A stretch of 64,000 bases of DNA from Streptococcus oralis (GCF_019929345.1 NZ_JAHZPJ010000004.1:1-64000); one strand, 5' to 3'. Positions 12,167 to 21,582 are shown, numbered from the stretch's first letter. Notes: a model not told the origin generated them from the sequence alone. Numbers and translations are program-made.

Positions 12167-12860
12167 TATTTTCAAGATAAAATTCAAAGCGTTCGCCCAC
12201 GTATTGACTTTTTACATATTCAAAAGCCGTCCCATCTTCAAGATAAGAGACCTGAGTCAAGGCTAAAATGGCATGCCCCTTTTCGACTTCTAGATAGTGA
12301 GCAATCTTTTCCTTAGCCAATCTTGCATAAATGGTCTGTTGGGATTTGCCAATACGATAACCATGCTGCTGCAAGGTTTGGAAGAAATGACTGGTGATTT
12401 CTTCTTTTTTGAAGTCCTTAATAAATTTCTCAGGAATGGATGCGACTTCATAGACTAGCGGTACTTGGTCAGCGTAACGCACCCGTTCCATGCGAATAAT
12501 ATTCTCTGTCGGAGTAATCCCTAGCTTTGCGACCTCTTGCTCATTTGGAATGGTTCTTCTGTAAGAAATGAGTTGGCTAGAAGGTACTTTCCCCTGAGAT
12601 TTGACAATCTCCGTAAAACTGGTCGTCCCCCGCATTTTTTCTTGGACACGAGTGCTAGAGACAAAGGTTCCGCTTCCTACTCTGCGCTCCAAAACTCCTT
12701 CCTCAACCAAAAGAGAGATGGCCTGGCGCAAGGTCATCCGACTAACCTGAAACAGCTCTGCCAAATCTCGTTCACTCGGAAGTCTTTCTCCAATCTTCCA
12801 ACGATGCTCATCTATATCCTTTTTAATCTGATCGTGGATTTTCATATAAGCTGGTAACAT
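12162..12860 (-). CDS. GntR family (HutC-type) transcriptional regulator
   Basis: 232 aa. The N-terminal winged helix-turn-helix (about 8-72) includes GERLPSERDLAELFQVSRMT followed by LRQAI, a signature of GntR regulators. The C-terminal UTRA effector-binding domain spans about 90-228. Such proteins are usually repressors released by a small ligand. The gene is transcribed divergently from guaA with adjacent promoters, an arrangement also found in pneumococci, which suggests it acts on guaA or itself, but no operator palindrome was clear. The ligand is unknown. Confidence 0.92.
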   Translation of the reverse strand: MLPAYMKIHDQIKKDIDEHRWKIGERLPSERDLAELFQVSRMTLRQAISLLVEEGVLERRVGSGTFVSSTRVQEKMRGTTSFTEIVKSQGKVPSSQLISYRRTIPNEQEVAKLGITPTENIIRMERVRYADQVPLVYEVASIPEKFIKDFKKEEITSHFFQTLQQHGYRIGKSQQTIYARLAKEKIAHYLEVEKGHAILALTQVSYLEDGTAFEYVKSQYVGERFEFYLENN

Positions 12861-12890
12861 GCTTTTTCACTTCTTTTCTTTATTTTCTCT

Positions 12891-12920
12891 ATTGTACCGT
12901 ATTTGCTAATAAAAAGTCAA
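12891..12920 (-). promoter_or_regulatory. Promoter of the gntR gene
   Basis: TTGACT (12920-12915) and TACAAT (12896-12891) with an 18-nt spacer on the minus strand, 30 nt before the start. Confidence 0.7.
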
Positions 12921-12936
12921 ACTTTGCCTTGTTTAG

Positions 12937-12966
12937 TTGGTAATTCGCCCCTATTTGTGATAAAAT
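12937..12966 (+). promoter_or_regulatory. Promoter of guaA
   Basis: TTGGTA, an 18-nt spacer and TAAAAT, with TGA directly before the -10 (extended -10). The leader to the guaA start is only about 30 nt, too short for a purine riboswitch. Confidence 0.7.
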
Positions 12967-13001
12967 ATTGAAAAAGATATTTCTTTTGAGAAAGGAAAAA
13001 G

Positions 13002-14564
13002 ATGAGCAACATTTCAACTGATTTGCAAGATGTCGAAAAAATCATCGTACTGGACTATGGTAGCCAATACAACCAGCTGATTTCACGCCGTATTCGTGAA
13101 ATTGGTGTTTTTTCAGAGCTAAAAAGTCACAAAATCTCAGCCGCAGAGGTTCGTGCGATTAACCCTGTAGGGATCATCCTCTCTGGTGGACCAAACTCTG
13201 TATACGAAGATGGTTCATTTGATATTGACCCAGAAATTTTTGAACTTGGCATTCCAATTTTGGGAATCTGCTACGGTATGCAACTTTTAACCCATAAACT
13301 TGGAGGAAAAGTTGTCCCTGCAGGTGATGCTGGTAACCGTGAGTATGGCCAATCACCACTTACTCATACCACTTCTGCCCTCTTTGAAGGGACTCCTGAA
13401 GAACAGATTGTTTTGATGAGCCATGGCGATGCTGTTACAGAGATTCCAGCTGATTTTGTTCGTACTGGAACTTCTGCTGACTGTCCTTACGCAGCCATTG
13501 AAAACCCTAACAAGCATATCTATGGTATTCAATTCCACCCAGAAGTTCGCCATTCTGTATACGGAAATGATATTCTTCGCAACTTTGCCCTTAACATCTG
13601 TAAAGCTAAGGGTGACTGGTCAATGGACAACTTTATCGATATGCAGATCAAGAAAATACGTGAAACTGTAAGTGACAAGCGTGTTCTTCTCGGTCTATCA
13701 GGTGGTGTTGACTCTTCTGTTGTTGGAGTTCTTCTCCAAAAAGCGATCGGCGATCAATTAATCTGTATCTTTGTAGACCACGGTCTTCTTCGTAAGGGAG
13801 AAGCTAACCAAGTTATGGATATGCTTGGTGGTAAGTTCGGTTTGAATATTGTCAAAGCTGATGCTTCAAAACGTTTCCTTGATAAACTTGCAGGTGTTTC
13901 TGATCCTGAGCAAAAACGTAAAATCATCGGTAACGAGTTTGTTTATGTCTTTGATGACGAAGCAAGCAAGCTCAAAGATGTAAAATTCCTTGCTCAGGGA
14001 ACGCTTTACACTGACGTGATTGAGTCTGGTACGGACACAGCCCAAACCATCAAATCACACCACAACGTGGGTGGTCTTCCAGAAGACATGCAGTTTGAAC
14101 TGATTGAACCATTGAACACTCTTTATAAGGACGAAGTTCGTGCTCTCGGTACAGAACTTGGTATGCCAGACCACATCGTATGGCGCCAACCATTCCCAGG
14201 ACCAGGACTTGCTATCCGTGTCATGGGTGAAATCACTGAAGAGAAACTAGAAACTGTTCGTGAGTCTGATGCTATCCTTCGTGAAGAAATCGCTAAAGCT
14301 GGTCTTGACCGCGATATCTGGCAATACTTCACAGTTAATACAGGTGTTCGTTCAGTCGGTGTTATGGGTGACGGTCGTACTTACGACTACACCATCGCCA
14401 TTCGTGCCATTACTTCTATCGATGGTATGACAGCTGACTTTGCCAAGATTCCTTGGGAAGTTCTTCAAAAGATTTCTGTACGTATCGTAAATGAAGTAGA
14501 CCACGTTAACCGTATCGTCTACGATATTACAAGTAAACCACCAGCAACCGTTGAGTGGGAATAG
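13002..14564 (+). CDS. guaA: GMP synthase (glutamine-hydrolysing)
   Basis: 520 aa, the normal length. The class I glutamine amidotransferase domain (about 12-200) has nucleophile Cys90 in GICYGMQ and the His179/Glu181 pair in FHPEV. The ATP pyrophosphatase domain follows with SGGVDSS at 233-239. The C-terminal dimerisation domain ends in [11 protein letters not shown]. It converts XMP to GMP with glutamine and ATP in the cytoplasm. AAAGGA lies about 6 nt before ATG. Monocistronic, with its own promoter and terminator. Confidence 0.98.
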   Translation: MSNISTDLQDVEKIIVLDYGSQYNQLISRRIREIGVFSELKSHKISAAEVRAINPVGIILSGGPNSVYEDGSFDIDPEIFELGIPILGICYGMQLLTHKLGGKVVPAGDAGNREYGQSPLTHTTSALFEGTPEEQIVLMSHGDAVTEIPADFVRTGTSADCPYAAIENPNKHIYGIQFHPEVRHSVYGNDILRNFALNICKAKGDWSMDNFIDMQIKKIRETVSDKRVLLGLSGGVDSSVVGVLLQKAIGDQLICIFVDHGLLRKGEANQVMDMLGGKFGLNIVKADASKRFLDKLAGVSDPEQKRKIIGNEFVYVFDDEASKLKDVKFLAQGTLYTDVIESGTDTAQTIKSHHNVGGLPEDMQFELIEPLNTLYKDEVRALGTELGMPDHIVWRQPFPGPGLAIRVMGEITEEKLETVRESDAILREEIAKAGLDRDIWQYFTVNTGVRSVGVMGDGRTYDYTIAIRAITSIDGMTADFAKIPWEVLQKISVRIVNEVDHVNRIVYDITSKPPATVEWE

Positions 14565-14583
14565 AGTTAATAAGTTAAAAAAG

Positions 14584-14612
14584 TCCTAGAAATCTATATT
14601 TCTAAGGCTTTT
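14584..14612 (+). terminator. Terminator of guaA
   Basis: CCTAGAAAT/ATTTCTAAGG hairpin with one bulged base, followed by CTTTTTCTTT. Confidence 0.75.
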
Positions 14613-14695
14613 TCTTTCACGTTTTCAAAATAAGAAATTTTTGTAACATAGACAGTCTTTGAGCTTCTACTCCCCTTTTTAAATCCCTAAAACCA

Positions 14696-14704
14696 TGCTA
14701 TAAT
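14696..14704 (+). promoter_or_regulatory. Candidate upstream promoter of the Bce cassette
   Basis: TGCTATAAT is an extended -10 about 130 nt before the ATPase gene. A palindrome CTGAC-7nt-GTCAG lies just downstream at 14728-14744. Either could be a second start or control site; unproven. Confidence 0.4.
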
Positions 14705-14756
14705 ATAATAAGTATAGCTAAAATAATCTGACTATAAATGTCAGCGAAAAAGATTT

Positions 14757-14802
14757 CTTACATCATCCGTAAGTGTTATTCTACTCTGATTCATACTATA
14801 AT
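14757..14802 (+). promoter_or_regulatory. Inverted-repeat operator and promoter of the Bce cassette
   Basis: CTTAC-7nt-GTAAG (14757-14773) lies directly upstream of a weak -35 (TGTTAT, 14774-14779), a 17-nt spacer and TATAAT (14797-14802). An inverted repeat abutting a poor -35 is the layout of promoters switched on by BceR-type response regulators, whose reported site contains TTACA and TGTAA half-sites. The right half here is CGTAA and the spacing is one base longer than in the site at 30.8 kb. Confidence 0.6.
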
Positions 14803-14831
14803 AAAAGTAACAAAAGATGGAGGTGTTTCAC

Positions 14832-15605
14832 ATGGAAACAATTTTACGAGTAGAATCATTAACAAAGCATTATGGAAAAGAGCCGAATATCACCAAGGCC
14901 TTGAACGGCATATCTTTTCAAGTTGTCAAAGGTGAGTTCTTAGGGATTATGGGGAGTAGTGGATCTGGGAAAACAACCCTTCTTAACTGTCTCGCCACTA
15001 TCATCAAGCCAACTGACGGCTCCATTAAAATGCAAGAAAAGGATTTAGGTCAGTTAAAGGGTAGTCAGTTAGCTGATTATCGTGGTAAGGAAATCGGCTA
15101 CCTCTTTCAGAATTTTGAGCTTTTGGACAATCTGACAGCCAAAGAAAATATTTTACTCCCACTGTCTTTGCACAAGGTCGATGCCAACGAAAGCAAGGTT
15201 CGGTTAGAATTGCTTTCCCAATATCTGGATATTTCTGAACTTCTAGATAAGTTCCCATCTCAATTATCAGGTGGTCAACGACAAAGGGTAGCTGCTGCGC
15301 GTGCCTTGATTTTAGACCCTAAAATTGTATTTGCGGATGAGCCCACAGGGGCTTTGGATTCAAAAAATGCAACTATTTTGATGCAAAAATTAGCTGAAAT
15401 GAATCAATTGGAAGAGACCACCATTCTCATGGTGACCCACGATTCTGTCGCTGCCAGCTTTTGCAACCGCATCTTGTTCATCCAAGACGGAAAACTATTC
15501 CATGAAATCCGACGCGATTATCCAAGAGAAAGTCAGGAAGATTTTTACCACAGAATACTAAAGGTCATGGCAGCCCTAGCTGGAGGTGATGGCAATGTTT
15601 TCTAA
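14832..15605 (+). CDS. BceA-type ABC transporter ATPase
   Basis: 257 aa. Walker A GSSGSGKT at 41-48, signature LSGGQRQR at 145-152, Walker B IVFADE at 165-170 with PTGALDS following, and the H-loop MVTHD near 203. It belongs to the MacB/LolD-like group that pairs with ten-helix BceB permeases against cell-wall-targeting peptide antibiotics such as bacitracin. The start at 14832 is chosen because GGAGGTG lies 6 nt upstream; an upstream in-frame codon at 14817 lies before this ribosome site. First gene of a four-gene cassette; its end overlaps the permease start. Confidence 0.93.
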   Translation: METILRVESLTKHYGKEPNITKALNGISFQVVKGEFLGIMGSSGSGKTTLLNCLATIIKPTDGSIKMQEKDLGQLKGSQLADYRGKEIGYLFQNFELLDNLTAKENILLPLSLHKVDANESKVRLELLSQYLDISELLDKFPSQLSGGQRQRVAAARALILDPKIVFADEPTGALDSKNATILMQKLAEMNQLEETTILMVTHDSVAASFCNRILFIQDGKLFHEIRRDYPRESQEDFYHRILKVMAALAGGDGNVF

Positions 15606-17649
15606 ATTAGTCTCAAGAAATAGCAAGAGAGATCGAAAAAATAATGGCTTGTACTTCAGTTCCATGGTTCTTTCTATTATCTCCTTTTACATCATCCTTT
15701 CTTTATCTCATCAAGATGTGATGATCTTTCTAAAACAAATAGAGAGTCATGCTGTAAATAAACTCTTTAGCATGATTCCTATTCTTTACGTAGCAACGCT
15801 CTTTATTCTCTTTTTTCTAGTCTACTTCGCAAGCAGTATGCAGATGGAAAGAAGAAAACATGAATTTGGTGTCTATCTCACATTAGGCATGCGAAGAAGC
15901 AAACTGTTCTTGCTGCTCCTGCTCGAGGATTTGAGAAACAGTATCCTTGCTCTTGGAATAGGTCTTCCTATTTCCATCTTGATTTCAGAACTGATTAGCC
16001 TAATAACCGCTAAAATTGTGGGACTAGGGATTATTGAGCATCAATTTTCTCTATCTACTACAGCTCTATTCTATACAGTCATCGGCTTTCTGGCCGTAAA
16101 ATTAGCTGTTTTTGTTCTTTTAAGTGCAAAAACAGCCAATAAGGAAATCGGAAACCTGCTTGCCTATTCACCTTCTGGGATGAAAAAACTACTTCCCAAA
16201 GGTATCTACCTTCTTGCTTCCGCCCTCGGAATTTTGCTTCTAGGAACAGCTTATTACTTGGGTATGAGCGGACGAGCTTGGGGGAGTGTCATAACCATGG
16301 GCATCACTGTTCTCTTGGGGACTCTGGGAACCATCCTACTCTTCTTTGGCATGCGTTTATTTATAGACATCTTGGTCAATCTTGGAGGCAATCGAAAACT
16401 TCATGCCTATAATTTTAGACAGATTCAGGAATTAGTTATCCAGCGCTCAACTATACTAGCTATCTGCTCCCTCTTAATCTTCTCTGCCTTATGCCTCTTT
16501 GGAGCAGGTGTTGCTATTGCAAGTGGCAATTCAGGCAATCAAACCCACGTATTGGATTATACATTTAGAGATAGCAAGCAGGAAACAGATGAAAATCTTG
16601 ATGTAAATACAGTAAAAAAAGAGCTTGAAGCTGCTGGACTAGCATCACAGTTTTCAAAGATTCTGCAAATTAAAGTAGGCAAAACTAAAGAACACGAGTA
16701 CGTGTCCTTTGAAGAGGTCATCAAGGAGTTGAAAAAGCAAAAAGGCAGCAAGAACAAGGAAATTTTGCTCCATAAATTTAAACAGTCTACTACTTCCCAC
16801 CTCATACCAGTTTCCGAATACAATGAACTTAGAAAGGCTGCCAATCTCCCTCCTCTAGAATTAACTAGCAAGGAAGCCTACTTGTATATGGGGAAAGATT
16901 TTCTCCCAGATGAAAGTCTCGTCAACTCTGTTCTGAAGACGAAGCCTCAAATCAAAGTCATGGGAAATGATGTAAAATTGATTGGAGAGGTGGAGTCTTT
17001 ACCGATTGTAACGGATCGTGAAATCACCCTCTCTGTTGCCCTCATAGTCCCAGATGAGACCTTTATGAGCTATACAGACGGTCACTATTCGAACTATGTC
17101 AGCGGTATCTTGGCTCCTGAGCTAGTTAAGGAAAAAGGCCTGATGAGAGCTATCTCAGATACGAATGAAAAGCTAAATCAAACCTCTCTTGGCTATGAAA
17201 GCTATATACAAAATATGGGAAGACAATTATTTTACATTATCTCTGCCAGCTATATCACTATCTATCTGGCTATCATCTTCCTTGTTGTGGCAAATACAAT
17301 CATTGGCGTTCAATTTTTGATGGGACAAAGACAATCCTACAGACGATACCAAACCTTGATCCATCTCGGAGCCAACTACGAAACTCTTTGTAAATCGTCA
17401 GAAAAGCAAATCAACTGGTATTTCGGTCTGCCAATAGCCCTTGCACTTATCAGTAGTAGCTTCGGAGTGAGCTCCCTCCTCACAGGAATAGTACCAGCCA
17501 GTGCAAGAATGGCTATGGGGCAGAAATTTATCACAGCCATGCTGATAGTACTGCTCTTAGCTGGATTTGAAGTCATCTATATCAGAATTGTAAAGAAGAA
17601 TAGCAACAAGTACTTATTGTCCTTAATGGAACCCAAAAGAGATGAATAA
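15595..17649 (+). CDS. BceB-type ABC transporter permease
   Basis: 684 aa with ten predicted membrane helices: one near the N-terminus, several in pairs to about 310, a large extracellular domain (about 315-545), then three helices at the C-terminus with an FtsX-like region. The big extracellular domain between helices 7 and 8 is the hallmark of BceB/VraE permeases and is believed to bind the peptide or its lipid target. The start at 15595 is preferred because GGAGG ends 8 nt upstream; GTG and ATG codons at 15586 and 15589 fall on or next to it. Overlaps the ATPase gene by 11 nt. Confidence 0.92.
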   Translation: MFSKLVSRNSKRDRKNNGLYFSSMVLSIISFYIILSLSHQDVMIFLKQIESHAVNKLFSMIPILYVATLFILFFLVYFASSMQMERRKHEFGVYLTLGMRRSKLFLLLLLEDLRNSILALGIGLPISILISELISLITAKIVGLGIIEHQFSLSTTALFYTVIGFLAVKLAVFVLLSAKTANKEIGNLLAYSPSGMKKLLPKGIYLLASALGILLLGTAYYLGMSGRAWGSVITMGITVLLGTLGTILLFFGMRLFIDILVNLGGNRKLHAYNFRQIQELVIQRSTILAICSLLIFSALCLFGAGVAIASGNSGNQTHVLDYTFRDSKQETDENLDVNTVKKELEAAGLASQFSKILQIKVGKTKEHEYVSFEEVIKELKKQKGSKNKEILLHKFKQSTTSHLIPVSEYNELRKAANLPPLELTSKEAYLYMGKDFLPDESLVNSVLKTKPQIKVMGNDVKLIGEVESLPIVTDREITLSVALIVPDETFMSYTDGHYSNYVSGILAPELVKEKGLMRAISDTNEKLNQTSLGYESYIQNMGRQLFYIISASYITIYLAIIFLVVANTIIGVQFLMGQRQSYRRYQTLIHLGANYETLCKSSEKQINWYFGLPIALALISSSFGVSSLLTGIVPASARMAMGQKFITAMLIVLLLAGFEVIYIRIVKKNSNKYLLSLMEPKRDE

Positions 17650-17682
17650 GGTAGAATAAAATTAGGAAAAGGAGGAACCAAT

Positions 17683-18366
17683 ATGAAGCATATTCTGGTT
17701 ATTGAAGATGAAGCCTTGATTCGAGATGAAATTGTCATCTTGTTAGAGAAAGCGGGTTATCAAGTTGATAAGTTGACAGACTTCAAAGATACAAGCCAGC
17801 AAGTGCTGCAATACGATACGGATCTAATCATACTGGATTTGAATTTACCGGGAGAAACAGGTTTTCAAATTTGTAAAAATCTCAAGTCAAAACGCTCTGT
17901 GCCCATATTGGTTCTCACCTCCCGTGAACAACTAAAAGATGAGATCTATGCCCTAAAATTAGGGGCAGACGAGTACTTAACAAAACCTTTCAAAAAAGAA
18001 AGATTCTTGGCTCGTATAGAAAACATCTTGAAACGCTATGAAGGTAGACAAAATTTGCTTGAAAAAGATAATTTCCTGCTGGATAGAAATACCTATACCC
18101 TTTATATCAACGGACATTCGATTTTACTCCCCCAAAATCAAGGGAAATTGCTAGAAACCTTATTAGTGGCAACTGATTCTGTCGTCACAAAAGAAGAATT
18201 GAGCATGAAACTGTGGAATACAACTGAGTTCATCGATGAAAATGCCCTACAAGTAAACATTGCAAGGCTGAAAAAGGTGATGAAACAGGCTGGCATTGCC
18301 CTTCAAGTCAAATCCGTCAGAGGTATTGGTTACAAGCTAGAAGAGGTAAGTCCAGATGAAATATAA
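17683..18366 (+). CDS. OmpR-family response regulator (BceR-like)
   Basis: 227 aa. The receiver domain (1-115) has acidic pair Glu8/Asp9, phospho-acceptor Asp52 (ILDLNLPG), Thr79 and Lys101 (TKPF). The winged-helix DNA-binding domain (about 128-222) ends with VRGIGYKLE. It follows the permease by 33 nt with GGAGG ribosome site, and overlaps the kinase gene. In Bce-type systems such regulators activate their own transporter operon; the likely site here is the inverted repeat at 14757-14773. Confidence 0.95.
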   Translation: MKHILVIEDEALIRDEIVILLEKAGYQVDKLTDFKDTSQQVLQYDTDLIILDLNLPGETGFQICKNLKSKRSVPILVLTSREQLKDEIYALKLGADEYLTKPFKKERFLARIENILKRYEGRQNLLEKDNFLLDRNTYTLYINGHSILLPQNQGKLLETLLVATDSVVTKEELSMKLWNTTEFIDENALQVNIARLKKVMKQAGIALQVKSVRGIGYKLEEVSPDEI

Positions 18367-19354
18367 TCTAAAATATCTAGCTACTTATCTGCCTTGGTTA
18401 CTTGTTCTCTTAGCATTTGATCTATTTACAGCTGTCCTGCTTTGGCTTTCAGATGTGAGAATGTTTCAGGCCCTCATCCTTCTCTATATTTTAGCCACCG
18501 TCCTGCTTTTTTTCATCCTATCATTCCTACTGATAAGAAAAGAAAGAAAAAAATCCGCTGCCTATAAAGCCTTCATAGCCAATCCCAAGATGGATACTGA
18601 GCTTGAATTATTGCATTTATCAAGTGCCTCAGAGAAAGAAAGCATTGAAAAAATGGCAGATACACTTTATCAAAAGCAGGCTGAAATAGGAAAACTCAAC
18701 TCATTACTAGCCGAGTATGAGGACTATGTTGAAAAATGGGCACATGAGATTAAACTCCCTCTATCGCTTCTTTCCCTCCTTTTGGACAATCAAAGTGACC
18801 AGCTGCCTGAGGATACAGCTTTTAAGTTGGACTATGTGAGAAACCAAATACAAGAAAATGTATCGCAGATCCTATTCTACTACAGGGTAAAAAGTGAGAA
18901 AAATGATTTTCTATTTGAAGACCTTGACCTAGAAGAATGTATCCAAGATCTCTTGGAAAACTTTGATCCCTTACTCAAAGAAAAGAATTTTACGATTCAG
19001 CTAGAAAATATACAAGGAACCTGCTACACCGATCAACGCAGTTTTGAATTTATCCTCTCTCAAATCCTCGCCAACGCCCTTAAATATAGCTCTGACAAGC
19101 CCAAACTCAATATTTCTATGTCAATAGACAAGGGACGTACAAGTCTGATTATTAGGGATAATGGCTGCGGAGTTAAAGCTTGCGACCTCCCTCATATCTT
19201 TGAAAAAGGATTTACAGGTGATTCAGGAGACACAAGGAAAAAATCGACAGGCATGGGCCTCTATCTGGTCAAACAATTAGCAGATGCTTTAAAAATCGAA
19301 ATTACAGTAAAATCCGAATGGATGCAAGGATTTGAAATCACTCTTTCTATTTAG
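18356..19354 (+). CDS. Intramembrane-sensing histidine kinase (BceS-like)
   Basis: 332 aa. Two membrane helices (about 9-31 and 36-60) are separated by only a few residues, so there is no extracellular sensor domain; this is typical of BceS-type kinases that sense through the partner transporter. Phosphorylated histidine is His130 in WAHEIKLPLS. ATP-binding boxes: Asn240 (ILANALKYS), DNGCG at 268-272, and STGMGLYLVK at 297-306. Overlaps the regulator gene by 11 nt and ends the cassette. Confidence 0.95.
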   Translation: MKYNLKYLATYLPWLLVLLAFDLFTAVLLWLSDVRMFQALILLYILATVLLFFILSFLLIRKERKKSAAYKAFIANPKMDTELELLHLSSASEKESIEKMADTLYQKQAEIGKLNSLLAEYEDYVEKWAHEIKLPLSLLSLLLDNQSDQLPEDTAFKLDYVRNQIQENVSQILFYYRVKSEKNDFLFEDLDLEECIQDLLENFDPLLKEKNFTIQLENIQGTCYTDQRSFEFILSQILANALKYSSDKPKLNISMSIDKGRTSLIIRDNGCGVKACDLPHIFEKGFTGDSGDTRKKSTGMGLYLVKQLADALKIEITVKSEWMQGFEITLSI

Positions 19355-19408
19355 TAATTTTTCGATTAAGGAAGTTGCCTAATCATAGAAAGCACATATT
19401 TTATATCA

Positions 19409-19436
19409 AAAAGGAAAGCACTTCAGCTTTCCTTTT
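19409..19436. terminator. Bidirectional terminator between kinase gene and ffh
   Basis: AAAAGGAAAGC/GCTTTCCTTTT stem with a 6-nt loop. A-rich on the left and T-rich on the right, so usable on both strands; the ffh stop codon begins immediately next to it. Confidence 0.9.
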
Positions 19437-21008
19437 TTATTTGCGTTTCTTCTTAGCTTTTTTCATTTTATTAGCCATGCGTTTCATAGACTGTTTCATG
19501 GCAAATTCACCGATTTTACCTTTGAGACCTCCACCAAACATCTGGCTCATATCTGGCATTCCTGCTCCTCCGAGAGCTGACATATCAGGCATACCACCTT
19601 GTCCCAGCATGCCTTCAAGGGCAGACATATCCATTCCTCCCATATTTGGCATATTTTTTGGAAGGTTGTTTGGATTGATTCCCATTTGCTTCATCATCTT
19701 GTTCATATCGCCAGACATAACACCCTGCATGAGCTGTTTGGCCTGGTTAAAGTCTTTTATGAATTTATTCACTTCGATAAAAGTATTTCCAGATCCAGCA
19801 GCGATACGACGACGACGGCTTGGATTTAACAAATCAGGATTTTCACGTTCTTCAGGTGTCATTGACGACACAATAGCACGTTTTCGCGCAATCTGGCGCT
19901 CATCCACCTTCATGTTTTGAAGGGCTGGATTGTTGGCCATACCTGGAATCATCTTGAGTAAATCTTCCATTGGCCCCATATTTTGAACCTGATCCAATTG
20001 ATCAATGAAATCATTGAAATCAAAGGTGTTTTCGCGCATCTTCTCAGCCATTTCAAGGGCTTTTTGCTCATCGTATTCTTGAGAAGCTTTCTCAATAAGA
20101 GTAAGCATATCCCCCATGCCAAGGATACGGCTAGACATACGGTCTGGGTGGAAGGTTTCAATATCTGTAATCTTTTCACCCGTACCAGTGAACTTGATAG
20201 GTTTACCAGTGATGTGACGAACAGACAAAGCCGCACCACCACGTGTGTCCCCATCAATCTTGGTAAGGATAACCCCAGTCACTTCTAACTGAGCATTAAA
20301 CTCACGGGCAACATTAGCCGCTTCCTGACCAATCATGGCATCAATGACAAGAAGGATTTCATTTGGTTGAGCCAGTGCTTTAACATCACGAAGCTCATTC
20401 ATGAGAGGTTCATCGATTTGTAAACGCCCTGCCGTATCGATCAAGACATAGTCGTTGTGATTGGCTTGCGCTTGCTCCAAACCTTGACGAACAATCTCAA
20501 CAGCTGGTACTTCTGTTCCAAGTGCAAAAACAGGAACATCAATTTGTTGTCCAAGTGTTTTCAACTGATCGATGGCTGCTGGACGATAAATATCCGCCGC
20601 AATCATCAAAGGACGAGCATTTTCTTCCTTCTTGAGTTTATTAGCCAGCTTACCAGCAAATGTTGTTTTACCAGCCCCCTGCAAACCGACCATCATAATG
20701 ATTGTCGGAATCTTAGGTGACTTAATAATTTCTGCCGTATCAGAACCTAAAACAGCTGTCAGTTCCTCATCAACAATTTTGATAATCTGTTGGGCAGGAT
20801 TGAGGGTATCAATGACCTCGTGTCCTACTGCACGTTCACGAACTTTCTTGATAAAGTCCTTTACAACAGGCAAGGCAACGTCGGCCTCCAGTAAGGCCAA
20901 GCGAATCTCTTTGGTCGCTTCTTGGACATCAGCCTCAGAAATTTTTCCTTTTTTACGTAGATTTTTAAAAACGTTCTGCAAACGTTCTGTTAAACTTTCA
21001 AATGCCAT
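19437..21008 (-). CDS. ffh: Signal recognition particle protein Ffh
   Basis: 523 aa. N domain (1-90), GTPase G domain with GLQGAGKTT at 108-116, DTAGR near 190 and TKIDGD near 250, then a methionine-rich M domain that binds signal peptides and SRP RNA. The C-terminus has a Gly/Met-rich stretch and a lysine-rich tail (KKAKKKRK). With the SRP RNA and FtsY it targets membrane proteins co-translationally. It is the last gene of ylxM-orf71-ffh. Confidence 0.98.
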   Translation of the reverse strand: MAFESLTERLQNVFKNLRKKGKISEADVQEATKEIRLALLEADVALPVVKDFIKKVRERAVGHEVIDTLNPAQQIIKIVDEELTAVLGSDTAEIIKSPKIPTIIMMVGLQGAGKTTFAGKLANKLKKEENARPLMIAADIYRPAAIDQLKTLGQQIDVPVFALGTEVPAVEIVRQGLEQAQANHNDYVLIDTAGRLQIDEPLMNELRDVKALAQPNEILLVIDAMIGQEAANVAREFNAQLEVTGVILTKIDGDTRGGAALSVRHITGKPIKFTGTGEKITDIETFHPDRMSSRILGMGDMLTLIEKASQEYDEQKALEMAEKMRENTFDFNDFIDQLDQVQNMGPMEDLLKMIPGMANNPALQNMKVDERQIARKRAIVSSMTPEERENPDLLNPSRRRRIAAGSGNTFIEVNKFIKDFNQAKQLMQGVMSGDMNKMMKQMGINPNNLPKNMPNMGGMDMSALEGMLGQGGMPDMSALGGAGMPDMSQMFGGGLKGKIGEFAMKQSMKRMANKMKKAKKKRK

Positions 21009-21024
21009 ATTTTTCTCCTATTTT

Positions 21025-21240
21025 TCAATTCAGTGGAAATCGGCCGAAATGTTGCAAACACTCTAGTTCTTCGGGTGTGACTTCTTTCATGATTTCATTT
21101 GGATATCCCCAACAGCTAAAACCTATTTGCATAGCTTTGGAGATATCATTGGGTGAAATAATCTGTAGTCGAGTAGGAAATGGCTCCTCTGCGGCTAATA
21201 GTTCGCAAGGTATTCCTTGATAAATGACGAGACTGCCCAT
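21025..21240 (-). CDS. Small conserved-looking protein between ylxM and ffh
   Basis: 71 aa, not recognised. Contains two cysteines, no membrane helix, and a mostly polar C-terminus with VTPEELECLQHFG. The start lies 2 nt after the ylxM stop, with GGGAG inside the end of ylxM as ribosome site, and it ends 16 nt before ffh, so it is clearly part of the SRP operon. This tight packing supports a real gene. Its position suggests, but does not show, a link to SRP or to translation. Confidence 0.75.
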   Translation of the reverse strand: MGSLVIYQGIPCELLAAEEPFPTRLQIISPNDISKAMQIGFSCWGYPNEIMKEVTPEELECLQHFGRFPLN

Positions 21241-21242
21241 GA

Positions 21243-21575
21243 TTACTCCCGATTGTCAATACTTGTTAAAATCTCAACTTGCTCTTGTAGAAAAGTATCT
21301 TCTGGATAACGCTCTAAGATCTGGTCAAAAATCTGACTGCGGACAATGTAGTCCGAGTACATGTGTAATTTCATCTCATAATCTTCTAGAATCTTTTCTG
21401 TCCGCTTGATATTATCATAAACAGCTTGACGACTGACACCGAACTCTTCAGCAATCTCAGCAAGACTATAATCATCAGCATAATAGAGTTCAATATAGTT
21501 CATCTGCTTGTCTGTCAAAAGCGCCGCATAAAATTCAAAAAGAGCGTTCATACGATTGGTTTTTTCGATTTCCAT
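21243..21575 (-). CDS. ylxM: YlxM family DNA-binding protein
   Basis: 110 aa with a sigma-70 region 4-like helix-turn-helix (about 20-65), including [20 protein letters not shown] followed by AVYDN. YlxM is found upstream of ffh in most Firmicutes and has been linked to SRP function; its exact activity is not settled. First gene of the ylxM-orf71-ffh operon. An extended -10 lies just 7 nt before ATG and no ribosome site is present, so the mRNA may be leaderless. Confidence 0.93.
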   Translation of the reverse strand: MEIEKTNRMNALFEFYAALLTDKQMNYIELYYADDYSLAEIAEEFGVSRQAVYDNIKRTEKILEDYEMKLHMYSDYIVRSQIFDQILERYPEDTFLQEQVEILTSIDNRE

Positions 21576-21582
21576 AACTTTT

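Noticed and set aside
12967..13001. Possible guanine riboswitch before guaA
   Set aside because: The leader is about 30 nt, too short for a purine aptamer.
14738..14935. 65-aa plus-strand ORF before the Bce ATPase
   Set aside because: Begins inside the operator region and runs out of frame into the ATPase gene; no ribosome site.
19375..19920. 181-aa plus-strand ORF
   Set aside because: Proline/isoleucine-rich shadow of the methionine-rich ffh M domain.
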